DNA of 64,000 nucleotides, taken from an uncultured SAR86 cluster bacterium (GTDB lineage: Bacteria > Pseudomonadota > Gammaproteobacteria > Magnimaribacterales > D2472). The notes under the pieces were generated by a model that was given only the letters and a program-made list of their open reading frames with translations, was not told the DNA's origin and did no database searches. Below, one piece after another: positions 45,290 to 54,111 of this stretch; the stretch's first letter is position 1; every line of letters begins with the position of its first letter. Position numbers and translations under genes: made by a program. Location of the stretch: NCBI GenBank assembly GCA_902593675.1, contig CACJJI010000003.1, positions 62,001 to 126,000 of the forward strand, written 5' to 3'.

Positions 45290-46875
45290 TAATTAACCTT
45301 CGGCGGTGTTGTGAATGTGTGGTATGGGGCAGGTGACTCGACAGTCCACTCAAGACCTCTTGAACCCTCCCAAACTTCTGGTGTTGCTTTTTTACCGCCC
45401 ATAACAGTTTTGAGCACTATAAATAAAAACAAAATTTGAGAAGCGCCAAATAAAAACGCACCAACAGAAGAAATCATATTCCAATCGGCAAATTGGAGTG
45501 CGTAGTCAGGAATTCTTCTTGGCATTCCAGCTAGACCAATCCAATGTTGAGGGAAGAAAGTTACATTGACACCTATAAAAGAGAGCCAAAAGTGTAATTT
45601 TCCAAGTCTTTCGTCATACATATTTCCTGTCCATTTTGGAATCCAATAATAAACGGCAGCCATAATTGAGAAGATTGAGCCTGGAACAAGAACATAATGA
45701 AAATGCGCCACCACAAAGTATGTATCGTGATATTGAAAATCAGCAGGAGTAATTGCAAGCATCAACCCAGAAAAGCCTCCTATTGTAAACAAAACAACAA
45801 AGGCTATAGCAAAAAGCATTGGGGTTTCGTAAGTAATTGAGCCCTTAAACATTGTGGTCACCCAATTAAAAACTTTTACACCAGTTGGAACAGCAATCAA
45901 CATTGTTGCCCACATAAAGAACAGTTCTGCAGCCAATGGAAGGCCGACCGTAAACATATGATGCGCCCAAACAACAAACGATAAAATTGCAATCGAAGCC
46001 ATCGCCCAGACCATTGACGCGTATCCAAATAACTGCTTTCTTGAGAAAGTTTCAATGATATGAGATGCAATACCAAAAGCTGGAAGGATCATAATATAAA
46101 CTTCGGGATGCCCGAAAAACCAAAAAATATGTTGAAACAAAACAGGGTCTCCACCGCCCGCAGCATTAAAGAAGCTTGTTCCAAAATGAATGTCCATGAG
46201 CATCATTGTTACAGCTCCTGCAAGAACTGGCATAACTGCTATTAGTAGGTATGCTGTAATTAACCATGACCATACAAAAAGTGGCATTTTCATCAAAGTC
46301 ATGCCTGGCGCTCTCATATTCATAATGGTTACGATCACATTGATGGATCCCATGATCGATGATGCTCCCATAATATGGACAGAAAATATAAAAAAGGTAA
46401 CGCTCGGAGGTGCGTATGTTGTAGATAGTGGGGCATAAAATGTCCATCCAAAATTAGGGGCTCCACCCTCCATAAACAAAGATGATAATAAAACTAAAAA
46501 TGCAAATGGGAGTATCCAAAAGCTTAGATTATTCATTCGTGGGAGCGCCATATCTGGAGCGCCCACCATCATTGGTACAAGCCAATTTGCTAAACCTACA
46601 AAAGCTGGCATAACAGCGCCAAAAACCATTATTAGTCCATGCAGTGTAAGCATCTGGTTGTAGAATTCTGGTTCAACAATTTGCATACCGGGCTGAAAAA
46701 GCTCTGCTCTTATAACCAGTGCCATTGCGCCGCCAATTAAGAACATTGCAAAACTAAACCATAAATATAACGATCCTATATCTTTATGGTTTGTGGTGTA
46801 TAGCCACCTAGTCAGTCCTTTGGTAGGACCATGATGATGATCATCATGATTGTGGGATTCAATTACTGCGCTCAT
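45289..46875 (-). CDS. coxA: Cytochrome c oxidase subunit I (aa3-type, A1)
   Basis: The 528-residue heme-copper oxidase catalytic subunit has 12 helices. HLLM-type heme-ligand blocks are seen: LHGLIMVFG for the low-spin heme a, GHPEVYIMILPAFG with the CuB His and the channel Glu (A1-type), VWAHHMFTVGL with the two further CuB His, and HFHYVLVPG for heme a3/a. PQHWIGLAGMPRRIPDY follows. It is 15 bases after coxB. An N-terminal His-rich HNHDDHHHGP precedes the first helix. Confidence 0.97.
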   Translation of the reverse strand: MSAVIESHNHDDHHHGPTKGLTRWLYTTNHKDIGSLYLWFSFAMFLIGGAMALVIRAELFQPGMQIVEPEFYNQMLTLHGLIMVFGAVMPAFVGLANWLVPMMVGAPDMALPRMNNLSFWILPFAFLVLLSSLFMEGGAPNFGWTFYAPLSTTYAPPSVTFFIFSVHIMGASSIMGSINVIVTIMNMRAPGMTLMKMPLFVWSWLITAYLLIAVMPVLAGAVTMMLMDIHFGTSFFNAAGGGDPVLFQHIFWFFGHPEVYIMILPAFGIASHIIETFSRKQLFGYASMVWAMASIAILSFVVWAHHMFTVGLPLAAELFFMWATMLIAVPTGVKVFNWVTTMFKGSITYETPMLFAIAFVVLFTIGGFSGLMLAITPADFQYHDTYFVVAHFHYVLVPGSIFSIMAAVYYWIPKWTGNMYDERLGKLHFWLSFIGVNVTFFPQHWIGLAGMPRRIPDYALQFADWNMISSVGAFLFGASQILFLFIVLKTVMGGKKATPEVWEGSRGLEWTVESPAPYHTFTTPPKVN

Positions 46876-46890
46876 ATTACTTCCTTTTTC

Positions 46891-48042
46891 TTAAACTTTT
46901 GGTTTTTTATATTCAACAATATCTTTGGGAACAACGATTTCTCCATCGCCATTTTCTGCATTACCCCAAGCTTGTCTTGTATAGGTGATCACCGAAGCCA
47001 TATCAACCTCTGAGAGTTGATTTGCAAATGATTGCATGGCTGCTCCCTGAACACCCTCCATTAAAATCTCAATATTTCTAGCTTTATCATTTAGAACAAT
47101 GTCACTGCCAGCAAGTTTTGGAAATATACCTGTGATGCCCTGGCCATTAACTTGATGACATGCAACACAGTTTTTTAAATATATTCCCTCTCCCCTTTCA
47201 GTTAGCTCAGACACGCTCCACTCTTTTTCAGTTAACTCCGCCATTCTAAATGCAGCTTCTTTTTTTTCTTGAACCCATGCATCATATTCATCTTGAGGAA
47301 CAACTTTAACTACTACTGGCATGAATCCATGGTTCTTTCCGCATAACTCTGTACACTTGCCTCTGTATGTTCCTGGCTTATCTACGATAGTCCAAGCAGT
47401 ATTTATGAAGCCCGGAATTGCGTCTTGTTTTATGGCAAAATCTGGCATCCACCAAGAATGGATCACATCATTTGCTGTAATTAAAAATCTTATTTTTTTG
47501 CCTACCGGTATTACTACTGCCTCATCAACTTCTTCGAGATAGAATTCTCCTTTTGGAGTTTTGTTATATATTTCATCCCAATCAGTTGTTAGATTTTGGA
47601 AAAAATCTATGTCATCTTCTAAATATTTATATTGCCACTTCCATTGGTAGCCAACTACCTGAATATTGATATCTCCCTCTGTATCATCGTAAATTTTTGT
47701 AAGAGTATTCGATGCGGGTATTGCCATAAATACCAAGATTAAAAATGGAACTACAGTCCAAGCTAATTCGAGCTTTGTGTTTTCGTGGAATGAAGCAGGG
47801 CTAGGGTTTTTTTTCTTAGTAAATGCAAACATTGAGTAAAACATGATTCCAAATACAACAAGACCTATAACCACACAAATCCAGAAAATTAGCATGTGTA
47901 AATCAAAGACTTCTTTACTTATTGCTGTAACCCCTTCTGTCATATTTAGGTCATTCCAAGCAGCAAACATGTTGCTTGAAAACAAAGTTATCAACCCGGA
48001 AAAAAGTGTTTTGTTGACGCTTGTGGTAGCTTTTCTAAACAT
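46891..48042 (-). CDS. coxB: Cytochrome c oxidase subunit II with C-terminal cytochrome c domain
   Basis: The 383-residue protein has a signal peptide, two membrane helices, a CuA cupredoxin domain (HSWWMPDF, CTELCGKNHGFMPV) and a fused C-terminal class I cytochrome c domain with CVACH at 292-296. The fusion makes a caa3-like subunit II. The ATG at 48042 follows AAGGATT at 8 bases; the TTG at 48046-48048 lacks such a site. It is the first gene of the oxidase operon coxB-coxA-ctaG-coxC. The 156-base upstream gap holds AT-rich inverted repeats (48123-48144, 48170-48180). Confidence 0.96.
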   Translation of the reverse strand: MFRKATTSVNKTLFSGLITLFSSNMFAAWNDLNMTEGVTAISKEVFDLHMLIFWICVVIGLVVFGIMFYSMFAFTKKKNPSPASFHENTKLELAWTVVPFLILVFMAIPASNTLTKIYDDTEGDINIQVVGYQWKWQYKYLEDDIDFFQNLTTDWDEIYNKTPKGEFYLEEVDEAVVIPVGKKIRFLITANDVIHSWWMPDFAIKQDAIPGFINTAWTIVDKPGTYRGKCTELCGKNHGFMPVVVKVVPQDEYDAWVQEKKEAAFRMAELTEKEWSVSELTERGEGIYLKNCVACHQVNGQGITGIFPKLAGSDIVLNDKARNIEILMEGVQGAAMQSFANQLSEVDMASVITYTRQAWGNAENGDGEIVVPKDIVEYKKPKV

Positions 48043-48198
48043 TAGCAATCCTTCGCTTTCTATGAAGCTTTTAAAATAAATAATTGATATATGTAATTAT
48101 AACTATAAATTATGTTTATTAGAAGCTTTTTAACATTAAAGCTTGCAACAAACTGGTTCTTTTTGTGTGGCTATGATAGCTGTAAATTTTATGAAATT

Positions 48199-48411
48199 CT
48201 AGGATTTTTTAGGTCTAAAATCTTTAATATTAAAGACCTTTGGCTCTTTTAGTTTTAGGTCGTTATCTCTGATATCTGTTGGTTTATGCTCCTTAAAATC
48301 ACAGTTAAGGCAATAAATTGTTTGGTCATCAGGAGTTATCGCGATCTTGTCTAATTCTTTGCAGCTTGGGCATACTGCACCAGCAATAAATCGAATAAAA
48401 TTTTTAGTCAT
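48199..48411 (-). CDS. yheV: YheV-family zinc-ribbon protein
   Basis: The 70-residue protein has the RFIAGAVCPSC start, then a second Cys pair CLNCDFKE: a four-Cys zinc ribbon as in YheV, whose function is unknown (often described as DNA-binding by similarity). The C-terminal tail is Lys-rich. It overlaps aroE by 8 bases and ends the minus-strand run purE-tsaC-hemF-aroE-yheV. Confidence 0.88.
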   Translation of the reverse strand: MTKNFIRFIAGAVCPSCKELDKIAITPDDQTIYCLNCDFKEHKPTDIRDNDLKLKEPKVFNIKDFRPKKS

Positions 48412-49210
48412 TAACTTTGGTTAAATCAATATTTGATATGTCAGGAAATGTATCAAACCACAATTGAAATGAAAATGCTGCCTGAGCAATAAGCATACCT
48501 GTTCCATCAAATCTATTTTTTGAAAACTGGCTAGACCAAGAAAAAAATTTTTCCGATGCTTTGCCATAACTTAAGTCATAAAAAATAGTCTCTTTATTAA
48601 GTTGATCTTGAATATCCCAATCAAAGGGGCCTGATAAAGCAGCTGAAGTTGCATTAATTAATAAATCTATAGGCTCATCATTGTGCTCAAAAGGCTTAAG
48701 CTTAAAAGAGGAAAACTTTTCTAATAAGACTGGAATTTTGTTAGGCGATCTATTATCAATCATAAGTTTTGCTGGATTCATCCTTGCGATCGCTGGTATT
48801 ATGCTTTGGCTTGCACCGCCTGCTCCAAGAATTAAAACTCTCTTGTTGCTGATTTCTATATTCTTATCAGAACAATCTCTTATAAACCCAAGTCCATCTG
48901 TAGATGATGCAATGATTTGCTCATCTTGATTTTTACTAAGGGTATTAGCAGCGCCCAGCAGCTCGACCTCACCAGATAAAATATCAGCTGCATGAACACA
49001 ATTTAGCTTATGTGGCAGGGTAATGTTCAATCCATGGCCACCTTCATTAAAAAAATCTTTAATAAATTCTATTAAATCTTTTTGAACAACATGGAAAGGT
49101 TGATAATCGATTTCCATTCCATTCAATGCCCCAAACTTAGAATGTATCAAAGGCGACAATGAATGGTCTATTGGATCCCCTACCACTCCCAGTTTTATTT
49201 TTTTGCTCAC
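48404..49210 (-). CDS. aroE: Shikimate dehydrogenase (GTG start)
   Basis: The 268-residue protein reduces 3-dehydroshikimate with NADPH. Blocks: LGVVGDPIDHSLSP, LNITLPHKLNCV with the catalytic Lys, the Rossmann GAGGASQSI, DLSYGKASEKF and GTGMLIAQAAFSFQLW. The start is GTG, and the gene begins directly at the hemF stop with no gap. It overlaps yheV by 8 bases. The order tsaC-hemF-aroE is conserved in Pseudomonas. Confidence 0.95.
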   Translation of the reverse strand: MSKKIKLGVVGDPIDHSLSPLIHSKFGALNGMEIDYQPFHVVQKDLIEFIKDFFNEGGHGLNITLPHKLNCVHAADILSGEVELLGAANTLSKNQDEQIIASSTDGLGFIRDCSDKNIEISNKRVLILGAGGASQSIIPAIARMNPAKLMIDNRSPNKIPVLLEKFSSFKLKPFEHNDEPIDLLINATSAALSGPFDWDIQDQLNKETIFYDLSYGKASEKFFSWSSQFSKNRFDGTGMLIAQAAFSFQLWFDTFPDISNIDLTKVND

Positions 49211-50137
49211 TTATATTCTCTCTTTCCAGCTCTTATTAAAGTGTAAAACCAAAGATTTATTTTTCCTTTTAATTTCTTTGCTGTTTAAATAAGGCCAACT
49301 CACCAAAGGAGGCAAAGAAGCTAATATAGACTCTGTTCTCCCATTAGACTCAATTCCAAACTTTGTACCCCTATCAAACAAAAGATTAAATTCAACATAT
49401 CTGCCCCTTCGATACAATTGAAAATCTTTGTCATCTTTAGAAAATCTTGCATTTCTGCGGCTCAAAATGATTTTTTCATAGGTATTAATATATGACTCGG
49501 CTGTTTTTTCCAATAAGGATAGGCTTGTCTCAATATCTTTATGCTGAAGCTGGTCAAAAAAAATACCTCCTATGCCTCTTTTCTCATTTCTATGCGGAAG
49601 AACAAAGTATTCATCACAGTTTTTTGCAAATTTTCTATAATATGTCTTATTAAATTCGTCTAATGTTAATTTGGCTTCATTGTGCCAGAGTGATGCATCT
49701 ATATTAGAGATGATATAAGGGGTTAAATCATACCCGCCGCCTATCCACCAATTTTTGATTATAGAGTTCTTGCCTAATTCCAGAAATATCCTTATGTTCA
49801 TATGGCTTGTTGGGCAATATGGATTAAAGGGGTGAGAGATAACAGAAACTCCAATCGCGCGAAATTTAGAAGAGCTATTGGATTTTGATTTTGTTGCCAG
49901 AGAAGAAGCTGGTAACTTACTCCCCGAAATTGAAGAAAAGTTAATGGCAGCCTTTTCTATTACATCACCATTTATAGATATAGATTTTCCTCCTCCACCC
50001 TGTTTGCGATTCCAAATTTCGGCCTTTCGTTGAGATGCTTTTATGTTTAAAGAATTCAACTTTTTATCTATGCTTCTTTGAACAGATCTAAGCCTTAATT
50101 CAATCAATGCAAGATTATTTTTAGTCAGCTTATTCAC
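49211..50137 (-). CDS. hemF: Aerobic coproporphyrinogen III oxidase (GTG start)
   Basis: The 308-residue protein decarboxylates coproporphyrinogen III to protoporphyrinogen IX using O2. Family blocks: GGGGKSISINGDVIEKAAINFS, the SVISHPFNPYCPTSHMNIR block with the catalytic His, WWIGGGYDLTPY, RGIGGIFFD and GRYVEFNLLFDRGTKFG. The start is GTG at 50137 and overlaps tsaC by 8 bases. An O2-dependent heme enzyme fits the aa3 oxidase and Coq/UbiB-type aerobic lifestyle. Confidence 0.96.
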   Translation of the reverse strand: MNKLTKNNLALIELRLRSVQRSIDKKLNSLNIKASQRKAEIWNRKQGGGGKSISINGDVIEKAAINFSSISGSKLPASSLATKSKSNSSSKFRAIGVSVISHPFNPYCPTSHMNIRIFLELGKNSIIKNWWIGGGYDLTPYIISNIDASLWHNEAKLTLDEFNKTYYRKFAKNCDEYFVLPHRNEKRGIGGIFFDQLQHKDIETSLSLLEKTAESYINTYEKIILSRRNARFSKDDKDFQLYRRGRYVEFNLLFDRGTKFGIESNGRTESILASLPPLVSWPYLNSKEIKRKNKSLVLHFNKSWKERI

Positions 50138-50687
50138 GAATATATTTCAAGGTTTTTAGGTCTATTATTGAAGATGGTTTTAAAGCATCTCCATTGTCAT
50201 GAGCATACACTGCAACATATGAATCATCGAAGATTTTTTTTACCTCATCAAGCGAATTGGGGGTTGGAAAATTGCTTATATTTGCAGAAGTAGAAACCAT
50301 CAAATCATTAAATGTATTAAGTAAATTTGTGATAGGTAAGTGATTACTTACTCTGATTGCAATAGTATTATCATCAGCTTTTGTTGATAATGATAAAGAT
50401 TCATTTGCTTGCATAATAACGGTAACGTGACCTGGCCAAATAGACTCTAAAAATTCAATTTTTGATGCTTCTAATTCAGCGGAACAGTCTAATGCAAAGG
50501 ATATTGATGGAGCCAATAAAATGAAGTTTTTATTATCAGATCTTTTTTTTAAGAGAGAGATTTTCTTGCAAGCACTGATATTTGACGCATCACAACCCAG
50601 GCCCCAAACCCCCTCTGTTGGATGGATTAAAATTTTACCTTCTTTTAGCCAATTAGATGCATCGGCAGGAGATGAAAATTCCTTCAA
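50130..50687 (-). CDS. tsaC: Threonylcarbamoyl-AMP synthase TsaC (YrdC)
   Basis: The 185-residue protein has the YrdC fold. Seen: PTEGVWGLGCDA with the substrate Lys/Arg pocket, LLKKRSDNKNFILLA, IWPGHVTVIM, AIRVSNHLP and VSTSANISN. It makes threonylcarbamoyl-AMP for t6A37 in tRNA. The start is TTG at 50687, 5 bases after the purE stop; no ATG is near and the family begins here. Confidence 0.93.
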   Translation of the reverse strand: MKEFSSPADASNWLKEGKILIHPTEGVWGLGCDASNISACKKISLLKKRSDNKNFILLAPSISFALDCSAELEASKIEFLESIWPGHVTVIMQANESLSLSTKADDNTIAIRVSNHLPITNLLNTFNDLMVSTSANISNFPTPNSLDEVKKIFDDSYVAVYAHDNGDALKPSSIIDLKTLKYIRE

Positions 50688-50692
50688 ATTAA

Positions 50693-51187
50693 TTATTGAA
50701 TTGACTCATTTGCGGCCAAAACATCATCGTGCATTTTGGATTTATACTCAACGAGCATAGCTGCAATTTTTTCATCTGAGGTACCTAACATTTGCACCGC
50801 ACACAATGCAGCATTTATTGCCCCAGATTTTCCAATTGCAAAAGTAGCTACTGGCACGCCCTTTGGCATTTGAACAGTGGCTAGCAATGAGTCCATTCCA
50901 TCTAAGTCTCCTCCTCCAAGAGGGATGCCTAAAACCGGTTTGGTTGTTTGAGCTGCAATTGCGCCTGCTAGATGAGCAGCCATACCTGCCGCAGCTATAA
51001 ATACTTTCGCTCCATTTTTTTCAGACTCCTTTACTCTCTTTACAACTTCTTCGGGCGTTCTATGCGCAGAAAGTATAAACATTCGATGAGGCACATTAAA
51101 TTCATTTAGAGTGTCTGATGCAGCTTGAACAACTGGCAAATCTGACTTAGAACCCATAAATATTGAAACTGAGATGTTATCGGACAT
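50693..51187 (-). CDS. purE: N5-carboxyaminoimidazole ribonucleotide mutase
   Basis: The 164-residue octameric class I PurE rearranges N5-CAIR to CAIR. GSKSDLPVVQAA, SAHRTPEE, AAGMAAHLAGAIAAQTTKPVLGIP and DSLLATVQMPKGVPVAT match the family. AAGGAG lies 8 bases ahead of the ATG. purK is not seen. It is divergent from def. Confidence 0.96.
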   Translation of the reverse strand: MSDNISVSIFMGSKSDLPVVQAASDTLNEFNVPHRMFILSAHRTPEEVVKRVKESEKNGAKVFIAAAGMAAHLAGAIAAQTTKPVLGIPLGGGDLDGMDSLLATVQMPKGVPVATFAIGKSGAINAALCAVQMLGTSDEKIAAMLVEYKSKMHDDVLAANESIQ

Positions 51188-51221
51188 AAAATAGCTCCTT
51201 TTGCTACAAATAAAGATGTTG

Positions 51222-51244
51222 ATTATAAAGAATGAACATATAAT
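51222..51244. promoter_or_regulatory. Back-to-back TATAAT boxes between purE and def
   Basis: Two consensus -10 boxes lie in the 63-base gap: TATAAT on the minus strand (51227-51222) for purE and TATAAT on the plus strand (51239-51244) for def. Neither has a good -35. For def, a start about 7 bases downstream would fall at the A of its ATG (51251), so a leaderless transcript is possible. Confidence 0.4.
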
Positions 51245-51250
51245 GTGTAT

Positions 51251-51742
51251 ATGCCTAGATTGAAAGTTTTAACATTTCCTGACCCAAGACTAAGAAAAGT
51301 TGCTGTGCCTGTTACTAAATTCGACAAAAGTCTAGAAATTGTCACCTCTAATATGCTTGAAACTATGTATGCAGAGGAAGGCATAGGTCTTGCAGCAACT
51401 CAGGTTGATATTCACGAGAGAATTATAGTAATGGATCTATCAGAGGAAAGAAATGATCCAAAAATATTTATTAATCCTGAATTTAAGATTTTAAATGACA
51501 AAAGTCTACTTTCTTTTACAGAGGGCTGTCTCTCAGTGCCAGGAATAACAGAAGAGATAACCAGGCCAGATAACATACATTTAGTCTGGCAAGACCTTAA
51601 AGGCGAGAAACATGAAGCAGAGCCATCGGGCTTGCTTACTGTATGTATTCAGCATGAAATCGACCATTTGGAGGGAAAACTGATGGTTGATTATCTCTCT
51701 CCTCTAAAAAGAGACAGAATTAGGAAGAAGGCATCTAAATAG
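51251..51742 (+). CDS. def: Peptide deformylase
   Basis: The 163-residue type 1 PDF has the three motifs GIGLAATQ, EGCLSVPG (the metal Cys) and QHEIDHL with the metal His pair and catalytic Glu. It removes the formyl group from new proteins. The ATG at 51251 has no ribosome-binding site; an in-frame GTG at 51245 would overlap a TATAAT box. It is 37 bases before fmt. The def-fmt pair is conserved. Confidence 0.96.
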   Translation: MPRLKVLTFPDPRLRKVAVPVTKFDKSLEIVTSNMLETMYAEEGIGLAATQVDIHERIIVMDLSEERNDPKIFINPEFKILNDKSLLSFTEGCLSVPGITEEITRPDNIHLVWQDLKGEKHEAEPSGLLTVCIQHEIDHLEGKLMVDYLSPLKRDRIRKKASK

Positions 51743-51779
51743 AAGAAATTTACAGAATTTAATTAAATTTATAAACAAT

Positions 51780-52700
51780 ATGAAGATTTTATTTGCTGGA
51801 TCCCCTGAATCATCCGCAAAGATATTAAACTCCATGGCAAACTCAGGATTTGATGTTGTTGGGGTAATAAGCCAGCCGGATAAAAGATCTAAAAGGGGCA
51901 AAGGTAAAGAAGCATCTTCTGTGGCTGCAGAAGCTTTAAAACTTGGAATCCCAATTTTTAAACCCAATAAACTTGATGTTTTATTCAAACAAGAAATTGC
52001 GCACTTGGACTTTGATTTCTTGGTTGTTTCAGCATATGGAAAAATACTCCCTGAATGGATGCTTGATGCGCCAAATATTGCGCCAATAAATATTCATTTT
52101 TCTTTGTTGCCGAAATATAGGGGGGCCTCTCCAATACAGGCATCGATATTAAATGGTGATAATAAAACTGGGATATCAATTATGAGAATGTCTAAGGGAA
52201 TGGATGAAGGGCCAATTTACAGCTCTTATGAAATTGAAATATTAGAATCAGATAACAGAGTAGATCTTGAAAATAAACTTGTCTCACTGTGTATTAAAAA
52301 TCTTCAAAATGATTTGCATAATATTTTAAATAGTAGGCTAATTCTTATTAAGCAAAATAATAATGATGCTAGCTATTGTTCAAAAATAGATAAATTATCT
52401 GGCAAGATAGATTTCACAAAAGAAAGAACTAAGGAAATATTTCAAAAGTTTAAAGCGTTTGTTGGATGGCCTGGACTCTATTTTGAAAAAAATAATATAG
52501 CAATAAAAATACATGGATTAAAGGAATATAATGGCAATAAAGAAGCTTTAAAAGAAAACAGCTTTAGATTTATAGAAGAAGGAATTGCAGTTAAAACAAG
52601 TGACTCTGTGTTAGTTATTACTCACTTACAGTTTCCAGGAAAGCGTATTATCTCCGCATCAGATGCCGTAAATTCACACGCAAAATTTTTCGAGAATTAA
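51780..52700 (+). CDS. fmt: Methionyl-tRNA formyltransferase
   Basis: The 306-residue protein formylates Met-tRNAi. Seen: LFAGSPESSAKIL, QPDKRSKRGK, NIHFSLLPKYRGASPIQ with the catalytic Asn/His, and GISIMRMSKGMDEGPIY. The C-terminal tRNA-binding domain is present (FKAFVGWPG). It is 52 bases before trkA. In pseudomonads rsmB lies here between fmt and trkA; no such gene is present. Confidence 0.95.
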   Translation: MKILFAGSPESSAKILNSMANSGFDVVGVISQPDKRSKRGKGKEASSVAAEALKLGIPIFKPNKLDVLFKQEIAHLDFDFLVVSAYGKILPEWMLDAPNIAPINIHFSLLPKYRGASPIQASILNGDNKTGISIMRMSKGMDEGPIYSSYEIEILESDNRVDLENKLVSLCIKNLQNDLHNILNSRLILIKQNNNDASYCSKIDKLSGKIDFTKERTKEIFQKFKAFVGWPGLYFEKNNIAIKIHGLKEYNGNKEALKENSFRFIEEGIAVKTSDSVLVITHLQFPGKRIISASDAVNSHAKFFEN

Positions 52701-52752
52701 TTTAATTTCAGCAATTCTTCCAATTCACCAAAAAGAGGTTTAATTTATAACA

Positions 52753-54111
52753 ATGAAAATTTTAATACTTGGCGCTGGAAGAGTTGGAAGCAGTCTTGCG
52801 TCTACTCTTTCAAGACAAGAATATGAAGTAAGTATTGTCGACTTAAATAAAGATAAGCTTTTACGCCTTCAAGAAGATTATGATTTAGCAACAGAAATTG
52901 GTCATGCGTCGCACCCAATAACCTTAGAAAAAGCTGGCGCAGATAAAGAGACGATTGTGTTGGCTGTTACAAATAGCGATGAATGCAATATTACTTCTTG
53001 TCAAATTGCAAAATCTAAGTTCAGTGTTAAAAAAACAATTTGCAGGCTTTCTGATTCGTCCTATCTTGAATCTTTAGAAGCATTTGGGAAAGATAATATT
53101 GATATTGCGATTGGCCCGGAAAACGAAGTTACAGAACATCTTGTTGACCTAATTAAGCACCCAGGTGCTGAACAAATTGAATCATTTGCAAATGGCTCTT
53201 TAAAGGCTGTATCTGTGAAAGCGAAAAAAGATGGCATGTTAGTAAATAGAGAGCTTAAAAGCATAAAAAGTGATATGCCAGAAACAGATACTTTTGTGCC
53301 TGCAATATATAGAAAAGGAAAGCCTTTAATACCTGATGGTAAAACAATTATCAAAGAGAATGATGAAATATACTTTTTGGCTGCAGAAAACGATATTGAT
53401 GCCATAGTTCAAGAGATGAGGCTGCAAGATACCTCTTCATCACGGATAATGATTATTGGTGGCGGCAAAATAGGGTTCGCATTAGCAAAAGCACTGGAAG
53501 ATAACTATAAAATTAAAATAATAGATCCAGGCGCAGATAGATGTGAAATACTTTCAAGGGAATTAAATAGGACAATTGTTCTGAAAGGTGCGGGGTCTGA
53601 TGAAGAGCTCTTAAAGAGTGAAAATATAGAAAATATAGATATTTTTTGTGCTTTAACGAATGATGATGAGACAAATATCATGTCAGCATTTCTTGCCAAA
53701 AAGCTTGGGGCTAAAAAAACAATTATTATTGTCAACAACTACACTTATATAAATATACTTCCCAAAAATTTTGTTGACATAGCTCTCTCACCTCAACGAC
53801 TAACTGTCTCAATGGTTTTGCAGCATCTTGCAAAAGGCGATGTGCCTCAAGAAGTTATTTTTAAAATGCAGAGTGGTGCTGAGGCGATCGAGGGAATAAT
53901 TCATAAGAATAAATTTACAGAAGGGTTTTTTGATAAACCCATTTCTGAACTTCCTCTTCCAGAGAGTTGTGTTATTGCTGCGGTGATAAGAGGGGAAGAG
54001 GTTTATATGCATTCAAAAGATTTGCTCCTTAAGCCTAATGATAAAATTATTATTTTTATTCTCGGGAAAACAGATAAAGAAAAAATAGAGAATCTTTTTT
54101 TAACGAACTAA
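52753..54111 (+). CDS. trkA: Trk potassium uptake regulatory subunit TrkA
   Basis: The 452-residue cytoplasmic protein has two RCK halves. Each has a Rossmann nucleotide site (ILGAGRVGSSLA and IGGGKIGFALA) and a TrkA-C domain. NAD(H)/ATP binding gates the TrkH channel. It overlaps trkH by one base. Confidence 0.96.
   Translation: MKILILGAGRVGSSLASTLSRQEYEVSIVDLNKDKLLRLQEDYDLATEIGHASHPITLEKAGADKETIVLAVTNSDECNITSCQIAKSKFSVKKTICRLSDSSYLESLEAFGKDNIDIAIGPENEVTEHLVDLIKHPGAEQIESFANGSLKAVSVKAKKDGMLVNRELKSIKSDMPETDTFVPAIYRKGKPLIPDGKTIIKENDEIYFLAAENDIDAIVQEMRLQDTSSSRIMIIGGGKIGFALAKALEDNYKIKIIDPGADRCEILSRELNRTIVLKGAGSDEELLKSENIENIDIFCALTNDDETNIMSAFLAKKLGAKKTIIIVNNYTYINILPKNFVDIALSPQRLTVSMVLQHLAKGDVPQEVIFKMQSGAEAIEGIIHKNKFTEGFFDKPISELPLPESCVIAAVIRGEEVYMHSKDLLLKPNDKIIIFILGKTDKEKIENLFLTN

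Noticed and set aside
48043-48198. Operator palindromes before coxB (AAGCTTT/AAAGCTT at 48123-48144 and GCTATGATAGC at 48170-48180)
   Set aside because: AT-rich inverted repeats are frequent here; no match to a known regulator site and no second copy seen.
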